Assembly (NCBI GenBank): GCA_932521035.1 | Contig: OW051497.1 | Span: 8,742,001-8,806,000 of the forward strand | Source of the DNA: Oscheius dolichura | Lineage: Eukaryota > Nematoda > Chromadorea > Rhabditida > Rhabditidae | DNA: 64,000 nucleotides | Direction of reading: 5' to 3' | Shown here: positions 58,033 through 64,000 of the stretch, piece by piece | Layout: every line of letters begins with the position of its first letter | How positions within the stretch are numbered: position 1 is the stretch's first letter | Made by a program: the position numbers and the translations under genes | Notes under the pieces: model-generated | What the model was told of the DNA's origin: nothing | The model's database searches: none | What the model saw: only the letters and a program-made list of their open reading frames with translations

Positions 58033-61000
58033 TCTCAATTACTCTCCCGCTGCCCTGGAAGGAGAGCTTTGCCTGAATAAGGAAGATCTCAGAGGGAAAC
58101 AAGGCTATATACTGCAAGAGGAAGATTCACAATTAATTGTCGCTGTGAAAGTGGTAACATGAGCTCAGACAGGATTAAAAAAGTAATAGGAGCAAGATGA
58201 CAAGAAGAAAAAACGGCAGTCTCTTTTACAAATTAGGTCCATGAAACGGGATGAAGTTGGAGGGACTCGTTGTCGGGAAATGAGAAGCTTGGTCCGACTG
58301 CTGAACGAAAATTGGAAGAATATTGGACTGGAGCCCGTCTCCAGCAGCACTTTTCTGAAATTGGGTCAAGAGATGTAAACGTCTCTTCATTACATTTGCT
58401 GTGTAAGGACACTGGCACCCCCGTTCTTTTGTGGATTTGAACTTACGATATGCGTGATGGTAAACTGTTTATGGGAAAAGTTATCGTTTTTCGCAGACTA
58501 TAGTGTGCTGTAAATACGAAAAAAAAAATTAATAAAATAAGGTCGATGTTCCAATTATATCCCTGGTCGTCTTTGCCTTCTGTTCTTTTGCTGATTAATG
58601 TGTCTTTATTCCATCTAAGGGCAGGATGAACAAAGTGCCATTTACGACAGAGAAGTACACAAAGAGCGGTAGTGCGGCCCTATGTCTTTGGGTGATTTAT
58701 TTATTCACCGGTCACAAAAGCCCCGACCACATTTTAGGGCGCTAGTGATGGTGTCGTTGATGCGTTTTCGAGTTTTCTCATTAGCCCAGACACTTCCGGC
58801 GGGTTAATGAGAAGTTGCTTCAAGTGTTGGCAGTAATGTAAATGTGTGTGGACTCTCCGCTCCATGTGCTCTAACAAGATGACCCCGGGAAAGCCATAAA
58901 TTGTGAGCTAATTCACTTTCCAATCCTAACTTAAGGTCCCTAATTGACGGCGATAATAGCATTCCGACGAACGCTGTCCACCCAGCTGCCAAAATTCATA
59001 TCCTTCCGGCTGTTCAGCCCTCTGTTTAAAATGGAATTCCAATTGGCTTCTGGGGGTGGTATGCAATTAGGCGGGTGGTCTCTATGAAGACATTCAATAA
59101 GTCATTCCCACGATAAGCTGTCTTAGGCAGTCATCCCCCTGGACCCGTCCGGAACACCCGTCTCCCTGACCTGAACCCTTCCCAGGACCGTTCGAACCTC
59201 TCCAGTCATCATCCATCAACATCGTAGCAACAAACAAAGAAAGAGTAATAAACCCTCGTCGGCGCCCTAATAACTATGCCATATCCGCTTCTTTATACCG
59301 CGTACAAAAAAGAGCCATACAGATTTACAACTCCCGCTAAGAGTCCGCCAGCATCTCGTCGGAGTAATCTCTCCTGTACGATCTCATCTCCGTTTTCTTT
59401 TTCAAACATTACCCAATTTCCTCTGCCCGCAGGGGCCACCGGGTCTCTTTCCCCTAATTTCGTTAGCATGTAATAATAGTGCTTGGTTGATGAGCCATTT
59501 GCCTGTCGCGGTAATTGTGGGTTCCGTCGACTGCATTTGTTTACCGAACCTCCTGTATCAATTTGCTCCTCATCAAATCTGAACGCCTTGCGTGAAGAAG
59601 TGTTCATCCGGGTTTGCTATTTACCCATAGAAACTATTTCTCCCCCTGGGTCAATGGTAACTCTATTTGACTTGAGATTCCTCCTGGGAAACGACACCAA
59701 GCTAGTCCCTGCTTTATTTCTGTCCCGATTCTTTAAATAACCCACAAATGATGTTCTTGTGTGTTTACTGGCTAACGACTCCTATCTTTTTATGACCCAC
59801 AGAGTGTAACAGACCTCTCTCGTGAGCATTACTTGCACAATGTTCTCGCCTAATCCACTATCCCCTCAGGAGCAAATGCTCCCTCGTTCATCACTCTTTT
59901 TAATTAGACGATCTCTTCTTTGCAAGGGTGTGATAATGCGAGATTTAGAGAGGATCGTTTGTTTAGAGGCGTCATTAGAGAAAGTCTCCCCCTGTCATAC
60001 GATACCCGGGCAGTTGCTCTCTCACATCCGGGCACAAAGTTATCTCCTTAATCTGACTCCTAATTAAGCATTTTATACTCTATCCTTTTTCCTCAGACGG
60101 CTAGAAATCGGCCTCTCTCCCCGCAAAAAGGGCACTCCCCTAGTGGTCAGGCCGAAAACACCTGGCACCGTCCCTCTCTGTCACCTGTTGCCGCCAAATT
60201 AATAACCACTGTTCCCCGCCATTTTTGGGGGAAACGGATCCAACCCGCTTAATGCTTGCGGAGGATAAAATACGTGAGAGTAATTTGTTTCGATGGTGGT
60301 TGTTGGTCGCAGTTTATTGCATCTCTGGCTGCTCTTAATACGAGTGCGCTCACTCACCGTCGGTCTAAAGAAACCCCCCGATCCGCTGCTGAGCGGCGCC
60401 GATTCGCTTTGAGTCCTCTCTTATCCATGAGGAAACGTCCCGTAATAACACTTCTCAAAGTAGTAGTAGTCGTCGTCTAGCAGCCGTTTCCTGCTTTGTA
60501 CTTTTCTCTCTTAAAAACCTCTAGTTTTAGGGCGCCATGGGGGATTATCGCCTAAACACAGGCCTCATAATCTCAGTATTACGAGCGGGTTAAAAACTTC
60601 CCCAGCTTTTTGCCGTCTCCCACGGAAGCCATCCGTCAGGTCATTTGACAATAATTTGTTCTAAAGTGCTGTCCATTGGCACTGTGTAATCTCTGGACCT
60701 GCGGTGACATATGGACCAATTGCTGACTCACATTGCGTAGACGCCATTCTAAACTTCATATATCAATCTACGCGGATGTAATAATTATAGCCAGGTAGCG
60801 CAACTTGGACACATTAGGCTGCTCTTCTTCATCCCCCTCTCCCCTCTTTTCAATCTCCCCAACTGCATTTACGTCTTCAAAAGGGGCAAACCGCTTCCAC
60901 GGACGTCCTAACAATACACGCTCGTCACGCCCAGTTAAAGAAACTTCTATTCATAGAGAACCGTCCTAATAGTAGAGAGAAAACTCGCCCCCAAAACGAT

Positions 61001-64000
61001 TATAGGCTCAGATCTCCATCTCGAGAAGCTGGGTGCGGTAAGCATAGAATGCTAATGTGTTGGTTAAGACTGATTGATACACTACGCTGTTTGACCATCT
61101 GGCGCCGACAAATAGAACGGCTGGGGGTGGCCGTCGTGACCACAGGTGACAGTCCTCTTCAGCTGTTCGAAATTTGCATACGTGAATGCGCGGGAAAAGT
61201 GACGCTACGAGAAGTGCATGTGTATCGAATATCGCACAAATTTTGAATCACACGAACGTATACCAAGATCCCGTCAAGATTAACACCATTACTCCCTAAA
61301 ATCCATTAGATGCCTATCAGCGACAACCTAAATTGCGAACTAGGTCTCAGAGACATTTTCAGGTCTTTCACACCTCCATCCATCCCTTCGAGAGCGAGAG
61401 AAAAGTGTCGAAAATAGTACAGAGACGCCCGCAATGCCGTAGGGCAACAATAAAAGGTCGAACCAGGCTTGGGCACTGGTTCCCAGCAGTTATGGCGGCG
61501 CCTGTTCTTCACTCTTAGTCAGAGACCGTCCCCCGGTCACCGCCAAAACCCGCCACGTACTGCATTTCATCTTGTTAAACTTTCTTCTGCTTACCTGAAG
61601 CCGTCTGCAAACGATTCGAGTTAGTTCGCGTAGAGTGCGCTCTTTTGTCTGCCTGTGTTCCATTTCTCCAATTTCACGGGTTTCTGCTCAAACATCTTCC
61701 TCCGTTCCATTCTGCTGTTGGCTTCCCGCTGATGTTTCATAAAGTACATTTCACAGCAGAGCTGTCACTTCGATTTGGGACAGTAACCTTGAAGTCGATC
61801 ACCTTTAAACCAACTGAGAACGAGCGAAAGAATTCCAGCATCTGTTGCCGAATCTCTATATTTTTTCTTTAACGATCACTCGTTTCCTTGAGACGGGGGG
61901 CTTGGTCGACTTCACACCCTTTGCTTTATTTTCCGAGAGGGTCACCTCGCTGCGTTTTCTCTCTCTCAATTTCACTCTCACCATGCTTAACTTTCAACAG
62001 GTTTGATTTCCGCGGGGGCGGATGCGTACAATAGCGACAGAATAATATTATCTTAACCGTGATTAAATTAATGACTACCAGTGGCCGGATATTTTAGAGC
62101 TGGTCCTATTCAAGTGCCAGCTTGACCCCTCTTCCAATTACCGGTGCATCGCGGCGTGCTTCTGAGGAGGAAATTAGCCTTCCAGGCAATTGCTCACACC
62201 GGCCTCTTTTGATTCCAGCCGGTCAGATCCGTATCGCCTACCATCATCAGACTGTCCTCATTTCTCAAATTCCCTCATGCTTGATTTGAGTTTTCTGTTC
62301 AAATAACATGTTTTACGGCTCTTGGGTTCTATTTTCTCCTTTTCGGGGACATAGAAGTAATTTCCCACACGTTTTTCATGTAAATAACTACAGAAGAACG
62401 ATCAGATTACTATGGGAGTGTTTATCCCCCAGAAATGGTTGAGGTATACAGCTATGGCCACCTAAACCGGCTTCCTATGGATCTACTATTTCCCTTCTCC
62501 CTTTCTAGCCAGATTTAGTACAAACCAACTGTGCAAAACACTTGACACGCGATCTTATACACCACTACTAGCGATATCCCCTTTTAGAAAAGTGCATCTG
62601 TATATTGTTGACTGAAATCTAATAGCCAAAGGCTCTTTGGTAGATGTAAAAAACCGGGCATCACCATCAGCGAAAGAAATAGGATCCATAAGCAGGGTCC
62701 TGTGCATGTCCACTTGTGTTGAAGCCCATGTTTACCCTATCGCCTCAAGAAGACGGACGGACGGTTGGCCGGCTGTCATCATCATCCTAAATGATTGAGT
62801 CCATCTTATTTGCATGATCTCCTAGTTCTCTGTCCGTAATCCACTCTCCGTTCTCTTCCCTCTCCCGGTCATTTGATACTCCCCCTTCCACATATGCTTC
62901 TTCCCACTTTGTCTCTCAGATCTCTGGATTCCCTCTGATATATTTTGAGGAGGAAGAGGCCGCTTGTCTGTCTCTTACGTAAAAATAATCTCAGAACACG
63001 GACACTCGTTCCCCTGGGTTCGGCGTTTGTTTATTGCCGGTTGGGTTGGCTAAATCTCTCCGGGTATTCTCAACCGCTCATTTCTCGCCTAGAACAAATG
63101 ATTAGAATCGTCTTCTTCTACTAAAAACTCGTTCGGAATTCACTTAACGAGAGTGGGTCGTCCATCTTGTCCACTTTCACTCTATTGTTTTTCAATCAAG
63201 GACAACAGCTACGTTTGCGGGAAAGCGCGTTTCAATTTTATCATGCCGAACGCAGGCGCAGCGACGTCTGATTATATAGAACTTCCGATTGAAATTAGCT
63301 CTCATTCATATTTTAAATCTCTTTCCTGTGCTCATCCCCTTTTTTCAATTCGTCTATCAACATGTTCTCTCCTTCCCCTGCTTGTAAAATGTCCTCTTCC
63401 CTTTGTTTCGTTACCAGGGGCATAGCCTAAGCATAGGTTTGACTTCTGTATAGGGCAATCTATTGTACCAGAGGGCACACTTGTAGTGTGTTATTGTCCA
63501 CTTATCGTGATTGTACCCGAAGACAAGAGAGCCTCCTCGCTACTACTATGACTGCCTCTTCCCCTCGCATTTCCTTTTATAACACTCAGAAACCCTTTGC
63601 GTATGGGCTCATTCCCGCCCAGGATGGGATAGTTTATTTCCGCGCTCGCACTTGTGGTCACTCGCGCTCTCTCTCTCGGCAAAGACGAGATAATGATGAA
63701 GCTCACTACCACACACATGTGTCCCACGAGAAGCAACGACAATCGAGGCCGTAAATCAGTTGCTTCGTGATGTGTTCTGGAAGTCGATTTAGCAGTGAGC
63801 GCATCACTCACGGCGGTCAGTTTCTCCTCGAGAGACATTAGCATATCGCTTATTGTAGTGCAAAATCAGTGAGGAGATAACATCTGACCTCGCTGCGGCA
63901 GTCAACCACTGCCACATGCATATGTGCACTCCATAAACGGGCCCGTGATAGCGGTTCCAACGGCCTAGTTTCCATTGTCCAAGTTGTTTTTCCTATCTTT
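58033..64000. other. Gene-free region to the window end
   Basis: About 6 kb. Many short ORFs, none with a domain, signal peptide or consistent exon chain. The + strand is C/T-rich over long parts (59.1-60.2, 61.5-62.0, 62.8-63.5 kb). It lies upstream of the TARP gene (- strand) and may also serve a gene beyond the window. No tRNA or other RNA gene was recognised. Confidence 0.4.

Noticed and set aside
1-64000. tRNA, rRNA, spliced-leader RNA genes or CRISPR arrays
   Set aside because: No GGTTCRANYCC-type B box with a matching cloverleaf, no SL-like leader sequence and no regular repeat-spacer array was seen on reading; a covariance-model scan was not possible here.

Overview
The window is nuclear DNA from a nematode. 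The evidence is: genes broken into short exons by introns of about 30-45 nt; strong splice acceptors a few bases before start codons with no upstream exon, as expected of spliced-leader trans-splicing; and gene families typical of nematodes (multi-module serine carboxypeptidases with mucin tails, a LARGE-type glycosyltransferase, an EGL-17/FGF8-like growth factor). The species cannot be named. As I recall, several of the best C. elegans matches (the multi-module carboxypeptidase, lge-1, egl-17, asns-2) are X-linked, so this may be an X-equivalent segment.

Layout. 1-15.9 kb: two tandem secreted serine carboxypeptidase genes on the + strand, each with four peptidase modules, a Thr/Pro-rich mucin-like tail and a hydrophobic C-terminus; the first lacks its 5' end. 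Several N-terminal modules have lost catalytic residues. 16-17.2 kb: a two-domain C-type lectin on the - strand, tail to tail with the second peptidase. 18.5-21.1 kb: a LARGE-type bifunctional glycosyltransferase. 21.5-26.1 kb (-): a large Cys/His-rich, probably nuclear protein that I do not recognise. 27.5-30.0 kb: a clear NELF-A (negative elongation factor A) gene, unexpected because C. elegans is regarded as lacking NELF. 30.5-31.0 kb: a small Ser/Pro/Tyr-rich protein. 33.7-34.1 kb: part of a Cys-rich secreted protein. 35.6-37.0 kb: an FGF. 37.3-38.5 kb: a two-pore potassium-channel-like protein whose two selectivity filters are both non-canonical. 38.5-39.2 and 41.2-41.6 kb (-): two paralogous secreted His/Arg-rich proteins with TATA boxes, separated by a MITE-like element. 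43.9-45.9 kb: asparagine synthetase. 48.6-48.9 kb: a 65-residue protein with an MGCC lipidation motif. 50.0-52.0 kb (-): a seven-transmembrane receptor. 56.4-58.0 kb (-): a stargazin/TARP-like four-transmembrane protein. The last 6 kb, and several other gaps of 1-4 kb, hold no gene I can support.

The genes are individually controlled rather than in an operon. Those flanking the noncoding stretches (receptor, TARP, channel, FGF) suggest neuronal or developmental expression, while the peptidases and lectin look like secreted or surface gut or defence proteins. No tRNA, rRNA or CRISPR was seen.
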